NCBI RefSeq assembly: GCF_042242105.1
Contig: NC_092012.1
Location: 3,581,970-3,645,969, forward strand
Direction of reading: 5' to 3'
Length of the DNA: 64,000 nucleotides
Origin: Pempheris klunzingeri
Lineage: Eukaryota > Chordata > Actinopteri > Acropomatiformes > Pempheridae
Part shown: one piece after another, positions 30,501 through 44,200 of the stretch
How positions within the stretch are numbered: position 1 is the stretch's first letter
Layout of the letters: every line of letters starts with the position of its first letter
Notes under the pieces: model-generated
Database searches by the model: none
What the model saw: only the letters and a program-made list of their open reading frames with translations
Told to the model about the DNA's origin: nothing
Made by a program: the position numbers and the translations under genes

Positions 30501-31776
30501 GGTGTGATTTAATGTCGCAGAATAATCCTGTAATTTAAATTCAGTTGCACACCGATACAACCTGAGGGGACCTCCTCCAGCTGTGCAGCTCTGCAGTGAA
30601 TCTGATGATGAACGAATGAACTCCGTTCACGGTTCACTGTGACCTGAACTTCTCTATACATCGACTTCCTGCACACCGTCGTCCCATTGGACCAAACCCT
30701 GCTTCAAGGCCAGACAACTTCCTGTGGCAGACACAACAAACCTGGGAGGAAAAACACGCCACTGCTCCAGTGACGCTTTGCCTGCAGTAAACAAGAGCCC
30801 TGCTCTGGTCCTCTCTCTGTCCAAGTCGCTTTGAAAAGAAAAACTTAAAGCTTTGAGCGCTGTATTTTGGACCATGTGGGTCTAGAAATTGATCTGTCGA
30901 ACATCTGCAGACTTCAGGTTGTGGAAGACACTGAAATCAATAAATACACTGGAGGGCCAATATCTGCGTACAACAGGTGTTGGTTTAAAGGCAGCGTCTG
31001 CAACTTATTTCAGAAGCACTTTCTGTTGAAATTCTCATACCAGCCCAATACCAATCAATAATTCGGCCATCTGTGGCTGTCATAAACCAAAATAACTGAC
31101 TGTAATAAACCCCTCCACATGACAGCATGGCAGTGTATTAGGATCATTATAATAATGAGTATATTCAAACAAAAAAACTGGAGGGTCTGCTGAGATTATG
31201 AAGTCATAAATTTACAAAAAAAAAAAAACATTCTGATATTTAAATCAGAACTTTACGAGAGCAACTCAACTTTTTCTCATATATTTGAGTTTTTTTCCAA
31301 GATTTTTTCTCTTAAATTTACAACTTAAATCTCAGAAATACCCCCTCCCTAAGCTCCATAACTTCCTTTTTCTTTGGTCCTAACACGCCGTCATGCTAAA
31401 GCAAGATTGTGCTCTACTGTACGGCTCGACTTGACAAGACTGTGAGAAGTTCCTGGTTAATTTTCCTCCTCCCTCTGAGCTCCACAATGTTCTTTCTCAC
31501 TATAAATAACTAGTTCACTCCCAAAACAACAGCGGTAGGTCTGTGCACTGGGAGCAGGCTGCTGCTACATTAGATGCAGAATATAACAGTTAAAGTTGGT
31601 CTAAATGAACTCTAATCAGCCAACACTATGAGACGTCACTGAGAGACCAGCTAGCTGCAAAAGAATAAAGAGTGTGCACCTACATGTGCTGCATGCTAAC
31701 ACTAGCCTGAGCCTCGAGTAAAAGAGATCAGAGTTAATACGTAGTTGTAGGTGTGTCTGTTGTGAGTGTGTGTGTG

Positions 31777-31810
<34 letters not shown>

Positions 31811-32254
31811 GCGTCTTAGGAGACAAGTGACGTTGAGCAACGCAACATCACACCTCTCAGACGGTGCAGCTAATCCCCTTCAGACAGCTCAGCTCTAATT
31901 TTCTCTCAACACTGTCAAGACTGTAGAGCACAAGTGGAAACAAACAAGAGGGCGACAGAGAGACAGAGAGGGAGAGAGAGAGAGAGAGAGTCAAGATTAT
32001 TATATTTCAATGAAACTAAACTAAAAACTAAAACCAGGTGTGAAAAACACACATGAAAGAAAAATCTAAAAGTAATACTGAAACTAGATTTTCAAACAAT
32101 AAAAATGAAACTGAAGATAAGATAAAAGGTATAAATAATATATCTATTTCAGTCACTTTATTTCAGTCACTATAATTTATCAATAATAGTGACTATTTGA
32201 AAATAAGTTAAATGAAATAAAGAATTGAATTTAAGAAAAAATTCAAGGCTATAA

Positions 32255-32294
<40 letters not shown>

Positions 32295-32869
32295 GGTGAA
32301 TGTCAAGTATGCTAGCAGCGGAGGTATCTGCCACCAACATGCTGAAACACGAGTGAGTATGAGAAAACTGACTTCGCCGTGGATCGCAAATTACTGCTCC
32401 TACATCCCACAGGAAAGGTAGGTGTGTGTGTGTGTATCTAGGTGCGGCTCATTGAGAGTAAGTAGGTTTGCCGGGTGCTGCCAACACTTCTATTATCCCT
32501 GTACCTGCTGGAGGTGTGCACACGCTGACCATAAAAGTCAACAGAGACCTACTGTTAACCACAAAGTGCTTTATGCATCACACAAAACGGCCACTGGACC
32601 ATGATTTCACAACAAACCACTGTCCCGGTCTACCATGTTAAAACCCAAACACCTCGGTATTAATGAGGCCTGATACTCAAAACATACAAAAACTATTGCA
32701 GAGTATTCACAGCAGGTGCTGTTTTGAGCTAAATGCTAACACACATATGTTTACCACTTTAGTTTAGCATGCTATCATTGGCTAATTAACACAAAACAGA
32801 AAGTGCAGTTGAGGCTTATGGGGATGTCATTACTTTTATAGGTATTTGGCGTCTACAGATCACCGTATG

Positions 32870-33170
32870 CCAAAACAGCCAGAGTCTGAAAAGTGAAGCC
32901 AATGTGAAAGAGCCTTAAACCGGCATTCTTTCTGATGGCCAGCAGGGGGCAACTGTGCTGGCTCAAAAGTAATGCAATTGTATGGAAATCTATGAGAAAA
33001 TTAGGGTTAGGGTTAGGGTTCTCACTTGATTTACCATTTTTCTAATGAGTTTGTGGTCTCAGTCGCTAGTTTTAAGTCTTCTTTCATACAGCGTGATGTT
33101 CATTTAGTAAATTATGTTCCCATTTAGAGGGAAATAGATGAGAAATCAGGATATACTTAAGGGCAGGACT
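32870..33170 (+). repeat. second dispersed repeat family, copy 2, with telomere-like insert
   Basis: It contains GGCCAGCAGGGGGCAA, GGTCTCAGTCGCTAG, GTTCATTTAGTAAATTATG and TTCCCATTTAGAGGGAAAT. TTAGGG units occur at 33001-33020. Confidence 0.55.
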
Positions 33171-33207
33171 AGCTTGTGGCTAACCAATCAGGGGCCAGTT
33201 TCCTGAA

Positions 33208-33399
33208 ATGAACGTCAGCCAAACTAAAGGCTTCAAAACGGCAGTCCACTATCCAACTGGTGACGTGGATGTGGCTACGTCCACTTCTATGGACAGAAAC
33301 ATTCATGTTCGATGTTATGCAGATGACATTAGACTCTACATTTCTGCTTCAACTGGCAAAATGAGGTTTGTTCAGACATCAGTAATTGGTAGGCTCTAA
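33208..33399 (+). pseudogene. decayed LINE reverse transcriptase fragment
   Basis: The reading frame contains HVRCYADDIRLYISAST. YADD is the catalytic box of non-LTR reverse transcriptases, and CYADD followed by LYIS is typical of L2/CR1/Rex1-like LINEs. Only about 60 codons remain, with no upstream RT motifs in frame. It is a dead fragment inside the inferred pacsin3 intron. Confidence 0.6.
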
Positions 33400-33757
33400 A
33401 TTCATAGAAGTTTCTAAAAAAAGAGGACTTTCATTATAGTATTGCTTTCTCATAAAAGGTCGCTGAAGTATATATATAAATAAATATTTCGACCATCACT
33501 GCAAAAAGGTAAGAGGGGCAAACAAAGAGCCTTTGTTATTACTGTCATGTTTGTTTACACTGTAGTTGCTAGGTTGTGAGTATAAAACAGAGAGACGGTT
33601 ACAAGAGAGGAGACTTACTGGAAGAAGACTTTCCACTTTTATGCTGTGCGTTGTTTTCTAAATTTCATCCAAGTGATTCATAATGTTTCGATTACTGACA
33701 CGCCGCACTCAGCGTCTGTTTGCTAGGAAGGAAGATCATACTGAGAAGCTCCCAGCA

Positions 33758-33796
<39 letters not shown>

Positions 33797-33884
33797 CCAA
33801 CAGTATAGGGATTAGACTCTGTGCTGTGTGAGACAGACAGACTTCATTAGTTGGATATAGCACCATGAGTCCTGCAGTATTCTT

Positions 33885-34110
33885 CGGGGAGAAGTCCAGT
33901 ATTTTTAAACTTGGTACTTATTTCTACAAATTTGTACTTAAAGTTTTGTAATTGGTCCAGTGGATTAAAATCAAAATCACTATTCTTGTCAATGGAGTCT
34001 GGTTACATGTCATTTGGCCTCATCAGAAGTGTAGATATGTTACTAAATACTGTATTTATTGGCCAGGATCAGTAACTTCCTGGAGACAACATTATGGAAA
34101 GGATCTCTAC
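33885..34110. repeat. foldback element family, rearranged fragment
   Basis: It has outer-arm sequence CCAGTATTTTTAAACTTGG and GTAATTGGTCCAGTGGAT, then TTGTCAATGGAGTCTGGTT. The interior is lost. Confidence 0.5.
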
Positions 34111-34765
34111 TGAATACAGCAAATTTGAATACATCTTCCTGAAACACTGAACTAAAAATACTTTTGCATAATCCCAATCAGAGATGGGCTCCAGTCCACT
34201 TCCTCATCCACATGCAGTTGTTGTTGGTAGTGTTTTCCCACAAAGCACAATTCCTGTCCAGATCTGCGGCTCTGAACCCTAGACAGCAGCAGTCTCTGGC
34301 TTTAGACTGTTCTAACTACAGATTGTTTTTGTATTTTTTAAATTACATGTTACTCGTATTGTGGTTAAATACATTTTTCTCATACCAGTATTTTATTTCA
34401 TGCATTTGATGAGCAGGTGTGTGTCATTTTTAACTTGATATTTTATGATGTATTTGTGCGAATCTCTCATCCCAATTGAATGTTTTGTTTTGAATTATTT
34501 TAATTCCTCCATTAGTGTCACCGTGAACAGATGGTCGGCTGTAAGTGTTGTTTGGTTTATGTGGAGAGTTCATGACACACCCACCATCCCTCCCATGGCT
34601 CTCTGTGCAAGTTCTTCTGTGTGTTTTTGAGGATGTTTACATTCCTCGATCACTGATGAACTTTAGCCACACTTACAAACAGTTCAACCACACACACACA
34701 CATGAACACACATAGACTTCAGACCGTCCTGGAGGTCAGGGACCTGCTGGAGCTGTATGTTCAGA

Positions 34766-34830
34766 GGGTGGAGAGGGTTTTTTGGGAGGTACAAGGGTGT
34801 GGAGAGGGTTTTTTGGGAGGTACAAGGGTA
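34766..34830. repeat. two-copy tandem repeat of about 32 bp
   Basis: GTGGAGAGGGTTTTTTGGGA and the bases after it (GGTACAAGGGT) occur twice head to tail with almost no change. Confidence 0.9.
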
Positions 34831-34909
34831 GTAGAGTATATTCGGGACATAAGATTCAATGGGACGGTGCAAAGGTGATAAATTATCATATGTGAGAGAT
34901 TATCTGTAA

Positions 34910-35290
34910 GGATCAGCTTAGACAATGACACAAACTAACTAATCGAGCCAGCAGTAGATCAGCAACTCCCATGTTCATGTGTAAAATTAATGTTTTTGTC
35001 AGTGGAGTTTGGTCCATCTCTGTAAGGATACTTTCTATAATGATGTCAGACACTTAGAACAACAACCCGCGGCTGTCAGTGGCAAAAACAAACACTTTTA
35101 GTGGACGTACTTTGATGAGGGCAGTTGCCCTTCAAGGATAACGTTACAGCCACTGCAGCCGATTCATGAGTGCTGGCTGAGGCGATCTACTGGACCAATT
35201 CCAAAACTTTCTGAACCTACAAGTCATTTTGAACCCAAAACATGTAAAAAGTAGGGCCCAAGTTTAAAATACTTAAGACTCATTAAAAAC
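34910..35290. repeat. foldback element family, right-arm copy
   Basis: It runs from the centre-proximal AACTAACTAATCGAG through GTCAGTGGAGTTTGG and GGCGATCTACTGGACCAATT to CAAGTTTAAAATACTTAAG. Confidence 0.65.
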
Positions 35291-36139
35291 TTTCTACGAT
35301 TTTCAAAAATGTCTTCCTTCACAGTTCTGTCTTTATCTAAAGAATGTCTGTGTCAGTGTGGCCCCTGGCTTCATTTTCATTTAGTCCATTAAACATCTGA
35401 AGGCATCCAAAAGCTACGGCTTGGTCCCTGATCCAAAACAGGGCGGCAGACTGTCAGGCCTGACCGACAGAGAACAGGAGGGCCGTTGAAAGACGCCGAG
35501 AGTGATGGAAGGAACGGAGCCTTAAAAGAAAGTCGAGAGGAATGAGAGCACGAGGCTGGTGACGGGCGAGACGAGGGAAGTGCCGGAGAAACACACAAAC
35601 TAAATTTGGGATGAGCCGAACGTTGCTCAACACCTCCGTGTGGAAAGGAAACGCGAAATGGAAACAAAGGTTTTACGAGCTGAAGAGACTCAGCAGGACA
35701 GTGAGAAAGAAGAGGAGGTGGTCTGATGTCACAACAACACACAAGCATCTTCTGATGTGGTGCCTTTTTAAAGGCATGTGGGGCTGGTTTGTCGAGCTCA
35801 TTTACGGTAAATGAAGGAGAAGTGAACATGTGCGCTCAAAACACTGATACAGCCATACACATCCAGCGGCCAAACAAATCAAGCATATATCAAATGACCT
35901 TAACAACCGAAATCTACACCCTCTGCTCTTTGTGCTTGTGTCCTGAGGTGTGTCCCACCACAAAGACTTAAACACCAGTCATTTTATCCTGTAGACCATT
36001 ATTACAAAAATCTCTTTTGAGTATCAAAACACTCACAACCTGGTTCCAAACGGCTGATAGCTGCTCACATCTCATCACGTCACACATGTCGGCAGGATGT
36101 ATGGGTCACTTTTTACGGACTAATCCGTCCATTAATCAG

Positions 36140-36420
36140 GGATTTCCACATGGGGAAGAAGGCTAGAGGGGGAAAACAGCCTGCTTGTGTCCACTTTCTA
36201 ATGCTACTATACCATCATTCACGGATCTGAATTGGATACTTAAACAAGTTAGTGGAAAAACACAAGCTTGATCATATAAGTTACTGCAGGAAGTTTCATT
36301 ACATCATTTGGGGCTTCTGACATTAGTTTGCATAGTTGGTCAATATCAAAAAATACAAAAGCGTTCAAAGACATTTTAAAATGTTAAATCACAGTGCGAG
36401 GCTGAGGTATATATAGAGGC
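36140..36420. repeat. third dispersed repeat, copy 2
   Basis: It has the same block order as 26630-26940 (CTTTCTAATGCTACTAT, ATAAGTTACTGCAGGAAGTT, ATTTGGGGCTTCTGACATTA, GTTTGCATAGTTGG). Confidence 0.45.
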
Positions 36421-38377
36421 AAAGTCCTGCTGCTTCCAGTGGATCACCAGGGGACATCATTTCAAGAAAGACATGTATGGTGCTCGACAAAGAAGTGAAG
36501 AAAGTCACAGTTTGTCGTTAAACTGTTGAAGTCAAAGACTTTGAAAATACATAATTAGAAAGACGACACACCCAAACATGGCATCGTGACGTCAAGCTAC
36601 CCAGCACTGCTAAAGCTACGATGTCTGTGTGTTTCATCAGGAGATGTAGTCACAGGAGCAGGTAGAGGGGTCTGCTCCTTCTTTGGCCGAGTCGATAAAT
36701 AGTAACTTAACATTTGTGCTTGGAAGATAGCTAAGTTAGCTCACTATATCGTTTGAGACTAGAGGAAGCAGTTCACTGGTTGAGCGGTTTCACTTTAATA
36801 TCTTTTACGACAAACTGTAACTTTTTCTTGCAAAGTTATCTTTATTCAAACGGGATCAAAAAATTATTTGCCTCTCACCATCGACTACCGTACATATTGT
36901 TTTCCGGAATAAGGTCCCGCGGGGCCCACCGGAGGGGGAGGGACAGCGCACTAAATATCGCTCCCATGAACATCTGCTGACACCATGCTGGTAGTTTACA
37001 TAAACAATAGACAACTTTGCCTGTTTTGGTGTGTGTTTGCAATGAACCAGTAAATGTCTGTATGGCATGTATGGAAAATGCAGTGCTTTTCAGTGGACTT
37101 CCTCCTGGGAGAAAGTCCGGTATCTGAGAAATAAAAACCTGCCTCTAATACAAATAAAGGCCTGCAGAGACACGTTAGTCACCTATTATGCTGCAGGAGA
37201 ATTTGAGAAGTTTCTATGTTTTGATGCAATTTATTTTCTTTGCCATGACTTATGTCTTAGTTTAATGAACTTGTTTTAACTTTTAAAACAACCAGACATC
37301 TCAGATAACAAGTATTAAGAGGATCAAAGATGTGAAATCATATTTAATACACATTTAAAGACGTATCTGCATCTAATACAGGTGAGCTGAAGAGGTGGGT
37401 GATGGCAGGAGAGAGAGAGAGACAGAGAGAGAGAGAGAGACAGGAGGAGATTCTGGTTGTTGGTTTATAGAGAAATGGGTCAGGCCAGTGAAGAGGAGGA
37501 GGAGGAGGGGAGAGACCAGCTGAGAGAGGGATGAGGAGGAGGCGGAGGGAGTGACGGATAGAGAGGCTGGTCCAGACCTCATAAGCTCCCCTGGAAAACT
37601 CACGGTCATTAATCTGATTAATGTACACCAACAGTTTCCCTGCAGCCAGCCTCAGTCTATATACTTCTACATGTCAAGCATGTTAAAGCCTACACGGGTA
37701 TTAGTCCATAAGCTTCTCCGCTACAGTATGTCTGCATTCCAGCAGAGTTTCAGAGAGTATGTAGGTACCCACCAGGGCCTGGAGGCTTCAAACATCTATA
37801 AAAAGAAGCATTTTTTGAGATACTTTCTTGCTCCAGCTGCTGTTGCTGTGCCAACAGCTGGCTGTTTATCAGAGCCCGAGAAGCAGCTGTGTACCAGAGC
37901 GCTGCTGTGTCTCTTCCCCAAATGAGAGACTCACTGTTTACAGAAAGAAAATGATAACCATGCTACGATGATGATTGCTGGTGGCAAAAATAAGCCACAT
38001 CATGGGTTCCTTTGAAAGCAAACAGCATGTTTTGTTTTGATAAACAACTCTCTGTCCCTTGAAATGGCAACCGAGTTGTTAAATCAAGGAGGAAAATCTA
38101 TATAAAAAGAAGATTGTAGATGTAAATGTAGTGTAATTAATCACTTCTTGGATGATCTCGCCCACAAGCCGTTTGAATAGACTTGTTTCCATATTAAAAC
38201 CCACAGCAGTGTGTGGCTTAACTGCAGCTTCACTAAATTGCCAACAGGACTTGATTCTCTCTGCTCTGACGGTGTCGTCACAACTGCCAAGTTAGCAAAC
38301 ACATGCTGAGAGAAGAGTGCGGAAACTTCTGAATAAATGTGAGGGAAGAAATAGGTAGTGACTTATTTATATACGTA

Positions 38378-39030
38378 AAGGATAACTGTGGTATTTTTTT
38401 AAACCCGGGGCCGATTTTTCTAGATATGTCTGTAGGTACAAATGGTTTTGGAAGTGGTCCTGACATCGGCTCAGTCAGCAGCTACGAAACAGGCTGAGAA
38501 CGAGCTACAAAGGCTCTATTGTAATCCTTTGGGGCATCACAGTACAAATACTAAGAGGTTTTTACAACATTATGGAAAAGATCAAATACAGACCGACCTG
38601 TAAGATGCTTTTTGTTTAACCAGTCACCAGACTCCATTGACAAAAACAATGATTTTACGCACAGAACATACGAGCAGCTCGTCTACTTCTGCCTCATTCG
38701 TTTAGTTTGATTATGTTATTGTGTGCTACAAAAATATTTCCAAACTAAAACTTTAACACAGAAGTTACACAGAAACTAACCAATCGAGGCAGCAGCAGAT
38801 CAGTAACTCCTGTCTTTTGTCAGGTAAAATGACCGTTTTGTCAATGGAGTCTGGTGGCTTTAAACGGTGTGGTATACGAGTAGTTTCCAGTTAAACAAAA
38901 GGGACTTTACTGGCCTATTTACAGTTCTAGCTGCCCTAAAGGATTACGTTGCAAGCCGCTGACGCCCGTTTCATGGCTGACTTCACGGATTGGTCTGATA
39001 AGTATCTTGTCAGGCTCAAAGTATGTTTCT
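38378..39030. repeat. foldback element family, long copy
   Basis: It begins GTAAAGGATAACTGTGG. CACCAGACTCCATTGACAA (about 38625) mirrors TTGTCAATGGAGTCTGGTGG (about 38838). The right arm is shortened. Confidence 0.7.
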
Positions 39031-39344
39031 AAACTTGAGAGATATTATCGGACTTGGCGAGGCTACAAAAAGATATCAGCAAATAACTCAAATCACGTTA
39101 CTGATTGGATTATATGTAGCTGCTGGCAAGTGCAGGCTCTGTGAGGAAGTCAAAGTCAAAAGTCAAAATGTTGGGCGGAAAACACACAAAATAATTCCAC
39201 AAACCAGAAATGCAGCATGTTAAACGTTACAGTATTGCTATTAGAAGACAGGAGCACAATAAGCTTGATTGCAATGTAAAATTGCACACAAACCAAATGT
39301 GGCACACATGAAGTCGAGCCCAGAGTAGTGACGACAGAACTTAC

Positions 39345-39420
39345 CTTATCAGAGGAGAAAATAGATTTGGACAGATGTCCAAACAGAAGACAGCCTTCGT
39401 CTCCGCCGGCCTGAGAGACA
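39345..39420 (-). other. candidate alternative leader exon of pacsin3
   Basis: The minus-strand sequence GATAAG|GTAAGTTC is a near-perfect donor at 39344/39345 inside the long first intron, next to a GC-richer patch (39360-39700). It could be an alternative first or leader exon, or chance. Confidence 0.25.
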
Positions 39421-40714
39421 GAAAGGGACAGACGGAGAGAGGAGGGTCCCTCAGAAGCAGATGCGACAGCAAAAGGAAAACACAGAGAGGTTTGTTAGAC
39501 AGCGAAGCAGCATGCCGGTTAGATTCCCCCCTGCACACCGACTGCGTTCAGACAGGGCCGGACGAGCCGCCCGTTATATGGCTCGGCGCTGGCTGGAAGG
39601 TGGGACATTCTGGGGGTCGTGGTGAAATGCCACACATGGAGCCCGTAGTGGACGGCTAATGAAACGGCAGGAGACCAGCGACCCCCGTGAGAAGAGGTCA
39701 GAGCAGTTAGCTCACACCTCTAAAATTACCTGCAATGAGTTGGGAAGGCAGTGCCAGGTTTTAAATCACCGATTTCTCATTAGCTAATTTACTACAGATC
39801 ACCAAAGACCAATCATGGTGTTTTTGAATGCTTTACCCTCCGTGTAGAGACCTTAAACGTGTTTGAGATAAGTCATCTATCACAGTAAACCTGTGCTTTT
39901 AGTTTGTGATTACGTTACAGATTTATGTAGAAAACTAAATAAAAACTAGTCAAACTAAGAATTAAGATTTAGTACGCATTTATATCATTTGTGAAAAGAT
40001 AAAAAGCTAAATAATTGTCATTTTAACCTACTTTTCCTGTATTATTTGCAATAAATGGAGTTAGAGCGTGCAAACCAGTGGTGTTTTCCTTACAAATAGT
40101 GTTTTTGGGGGAATACATAGGGTTATATATCTTATGAACCACAATCAAAAGTGAAATGTTGTAAATTTGCCACATTACTTGAAGAAAAAGGTGTATTGTA
40201 TTAAATTTCTGGCTTATTTCCAGCATATTCATGATGCAATCAAAATTCATGATACAATCAAAATATGATGCATCATATGATAAAAAATATAAAACATTAT
40301 GCCGCCTTATCGTGAATTTGATCCAGAGTTCCCATCATTAGAAACATCAGATTATCTCATATATATAATATCTTACCTATATCTTAATAGTTGTATTTAT
40401 TTATTGCTGGATGGATGGAGGGAAAAACTCAGCTAACACAATATACTGTACGCTTAACCAGGATTAAAACTGCAGGACTGCTTCCCTCAGTGTCTCCCGT
40501 TCTGATGGTTGGATAACTTGTTTAATTTGACACCAGTTACACCCAGCCTTCTTTAGTCAGGACACAAGCCATAAATGTGTTAGTGATGAAAACGACGTCA
40601 AACAATGCAAAACCACAGACAGTACAAGCTGCTTCATGATGTGAGGTTAGATGTTAGAGGACAGATGATGCCAGACAGATCAAACCAAAAAGCTCCACTC
40701 ATTTCTTTTATCCT

Positions 40715-41245
40715 TCATTTTAAAGGATAGCTCTGGTATTTTTTAACCTGTGCCCTATTATTATTATCATCATCATTACATGTTTTGGGTTCAAAATGAC
40801 TAGAATCAGTTTGTTTGTTTGTGTTGTTGGATCTGGACTAACCGATTTTCTGAGACTCCAGGAAGTTGCTGGTCCTGGATAAGATTTACAACAGACATTT
40901 GTCCACTTCTGATGAGGCAAAATGAGATATAACCAGACTCCACTGACAAAAATAGTTACTTTACCTTGCACAACATGGGAGCTACTGGTCTTGTTGCTTT
41001 GGTGTGAACTAACTCTGTAAAACACAAGATAATACAAACAAACTATGCAACTCGCATGTTGTGTCAGATAAAATTCCTGTTTTTATCTATAGAGTCTGGT
41101 GGCTCTAAATAAACTGATATAGCAGCTGTTTCTGGTTAAACAAAAAGGATCGTCGAGGTCCATCTCTGTATGATGGGATGCTTTTTATAATGTTGTCAGA
41201 CACTTAGAATAACAATCTGAGCCTGTCAGTGACTAAAAAGCTATA
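40715..41245. repeat. foldback element family copy
   Basis: It begins TTTTAAAGGATAGCTCTGG. It has arms with CCAGACTCCACTGACAA (about 40934) and TAGAGTCTGGTGGCTCTAA (about 41090), and ends through GTCAGACACTTAGAATAACA. Confidence 0.7.
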
Positions 41246-44200
41246 AAATATACATAAAAGAAAAGATACCTGTAATGCTCTGGTGCTTCACTCACTGCAG
41301 TGATGCACTGTTTGATTCATGATATCACTGCATGAGGTAACTCAGTATTGGGAGGAGGTTTGGTCTGAGATATTGGTTGATCCAATATCATTATAAAGCT
41401 CGAATATTTTCCCGATCCTTAATGCATAAAAGCCATAAAGCGATTTTTTTAATTCATTAGAGCAACAATGAATGCCTTCATCTCTTTGGTCATTACGTCC
41501 ATTTGATTAATTACTTTCATGTCAATATCCTTTGAAAGCACATTTAATTGTCCTTCCTGTGTTGGCACAATGCAAACATCTTTGGAACTTTTAACTTAAT
41601 TGCATTGATTTTGCACACGTTTTCCTCAACGCACAAACTTAAAGAGGACATAATGTTTTTACTTTTATAATCAGTACTTGTGTTTGACATTGTTTTCCAC
41701 TATTATTTGCACCAAATGATCCAAAATGCTCTGTCACATGACTGGAAACATTTTTCATTTCCATGAAACAGTGCAGCAACATTTGCGGGTCTTAAGCAAT
41801 GAAGTCAACACTTCACACTCATGTGACGATGTCACTCCTGTAACGTCTGGCGGCCCGAGGCGCTGCGTCTAACTGACAACAGACCATGTGACGCCGGACG
41901 CTGGCGAGGAAGAGAAAACAAAACGAAAGCAGATCACAGAGTGGTGGAGTACAGCAGACCGGAGGCTGAGAGAAAAGGACAACTCAGCCTTGTTCCCACA
42001 CACAGCTGCTCTCCCGGCTCGTCTCGAAAACCAGAACCACATCAGGGAGGCCAGGACCGCCCCCGTGACAGCTCCCCGAGCTCTGCAGCCTGCAAGCTGG
42101 ACGCTGGCTGGAGCCGCTTGGCACAATCTGTTGCATGTCGCCGGCAATAATGGTGCCAGAGATTAACCCAGAACCTGCTTCCAGGGCTGTGCACATCGAC
42201 TCAGCATGACGGCATGAAGCCTCGCCGTCTAGAAAATATACCACAGACCACCCAGGATTCACCAGCTTTAACAAAAACCTCCTGACTGCAAGTCTCTTAG
42301 AAAGAGAGCTGGAACTATTAGCCAATCAAAAAATTATTCTGCAACCATTTTTAATAAATTATGGTTTATCTATTTAGTTTTTCAAGCACAAATGCTAAAA
42401 CATTTGACGATTACAGGGTGTTAAACGTGAGCATTTGTTGCCTGTGTGGTGTGATGAGCCTTCATCACGTGATAAATAATCAGAAATCAGTTCTTCGCCT
42501 ACAGCAGAAGCAGATCGCCTCACAGCGTGCTGTGAACTCTTCTTTGTTAAAGTAGTGGAGAAGAACTGATTTTCTAAATAATCTAAATAAAACATGTTAG
42601 ATGTCTTGTTTTGCATGTTTTCTGTGTGTGTGAGGTCCCCAGGAAGAGTAAATCACTTGATATCGGATGGGTGCATTGATCGGAGGTATTTCCAATACTG
42701 GTATTGATATGAAACAATGCTAGAAAATAATCAGCTGGTTAATTAATAACCATTAGTCACAGCCCTGCTTAAAAATGTGACAGATAAACTAGAAATTGCT
42801 AAAAACTTTAAACTACAGCCCATCATGCCATTTATCTGAATGTAAAATCAAAAGAAAAGAAATTTTAGGTGCAATTTCTTGTTTTCATTCTAGTTTCTTG
42901 TGACATAAGAGTTCACTTTGTTAAGAAGGTTTCTAATCCTGCAGTTACTTTAAAACGGTTTGGAGACGTGACAAAAATAACGGGGAAAACTCAGTGAGGT
43001 GACGTCCCAGGATGACCTGCACTCTTCAGTTTCTGACTTCTGGTGCCACTTTTAGTTTCTCTTTAAAGAAAAAGCACAAGCAGACAGGTGAGCCAACCAG
43101 CGGAGAGCCGAGCGACTGGGTCTGTGGAAACGTTCAGCGTTGACATATTTCATGTTTCTATGAAATTCCACTTGCTCGACAGGATTTGAAGCCTGAAGCT
43201 GGGGAAAAGTTTCTGCCTGCCTGCTCCACCCCGATTGATGAGAACACTGCTGCTCATCAGAAACTCCCACACATGTATTTCTATTATCCAACACACCACC
43301 GGCTAGTAGGATTTCACCCCATCTGATGAAACCTTTAATGGTTAGAAATTGTTTAGTGGAGATTTTGTCCATTAAACATTCAACACAAAGCATGAAGAAA
43401 CTATGCCAGAGAGAGATTATTATTCTCCTTTGCCTCCATGAAACGTTAGATTCACAAAATATCTTATTTTTTAATGTTCGATGGCTGTAAACTGTCTGTT
43501 TTACCAAAATAAAAGTCAAGAGACTTGTTTAAAAGCCTTCAAATGTTTTCCTAAGTAAGTATAATGAAATGATGTTGCCATAAATCTAAATCTGGTCACT
43601 AAAACACAGCAGGAGCCACAAATAGTGACATTTAACAATACTTTTATATGGAAATGTTGCAAATACATTCTTATTCTTTGGTGAATTCGATCTTTTAACT
43701 TCAAACTTTCATTTACTGCACTTGTTATATAATACTGTAGAACAACAGCCTCGTTCAGGCCTGCTAAATCAGGGACAGTCACCAGTATTTTAATAACTTG
43801 TTCAGATAATTGCATGATTGCTGTTTGTACTTGTTTTACTGCAGACATTTGATGTGCATTTCTCAAAAGGAGCCACATGATAAGCCTCCTTGACATGTGG
43901 CCACACCTGTTTCTACTGTATAACTCATTTATTTTGTTTTAGCCTGTTATATCTTAGCTTAAACACACAGGCACTTTATTTATATCAATGCAAATAGACT
44001 GTTTAAAATGTATTTTCTATTTTCATAAACAAGTCAACTGCACAGTACTGTACCTCAAAGCACTCTGGCAGATGAACAAATCTAGTGACTGGTGAGGAAA
44101 ACAGCCATATTCACAGTCATATTTTTGTCAGGAGTTGTTTGAGACCAAAATAAAGAGCTAAAAGCCAAGTGAATATTGTCCTCACATTCATCCAGAGGAC

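Noticed and set aside
33208..33399. The YADD-containing frame as a working retroelement
   Set aside because: Only one RT motif remains in about 60 codons. There is no endonuclease domain, no further RT blocks and no intact ORF.
35389..35829. 146-codon minus-strand open frame in the pacsin3 intron
   Set aside because: It is low-complexity Ser/Pro-rich with no recognisable domain and overlaps an equally unremarkable + strand frame. It has no splice support.
41869..42325. Overlapping frames on both strands in the GC-rich intronic patch
   Set aside because: Frames open on both strands are expected from GC content. No protein resemblance was found, so it is kept only as a possible regulatory patch.
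43052..43896. 155- and 126-codon minus-strand open frames next to each other
   Set aside because: The translations have no domain and no codon bias, and the two frames are not joined by convincing splice sites. They look like chance frames in AT-rich intron.
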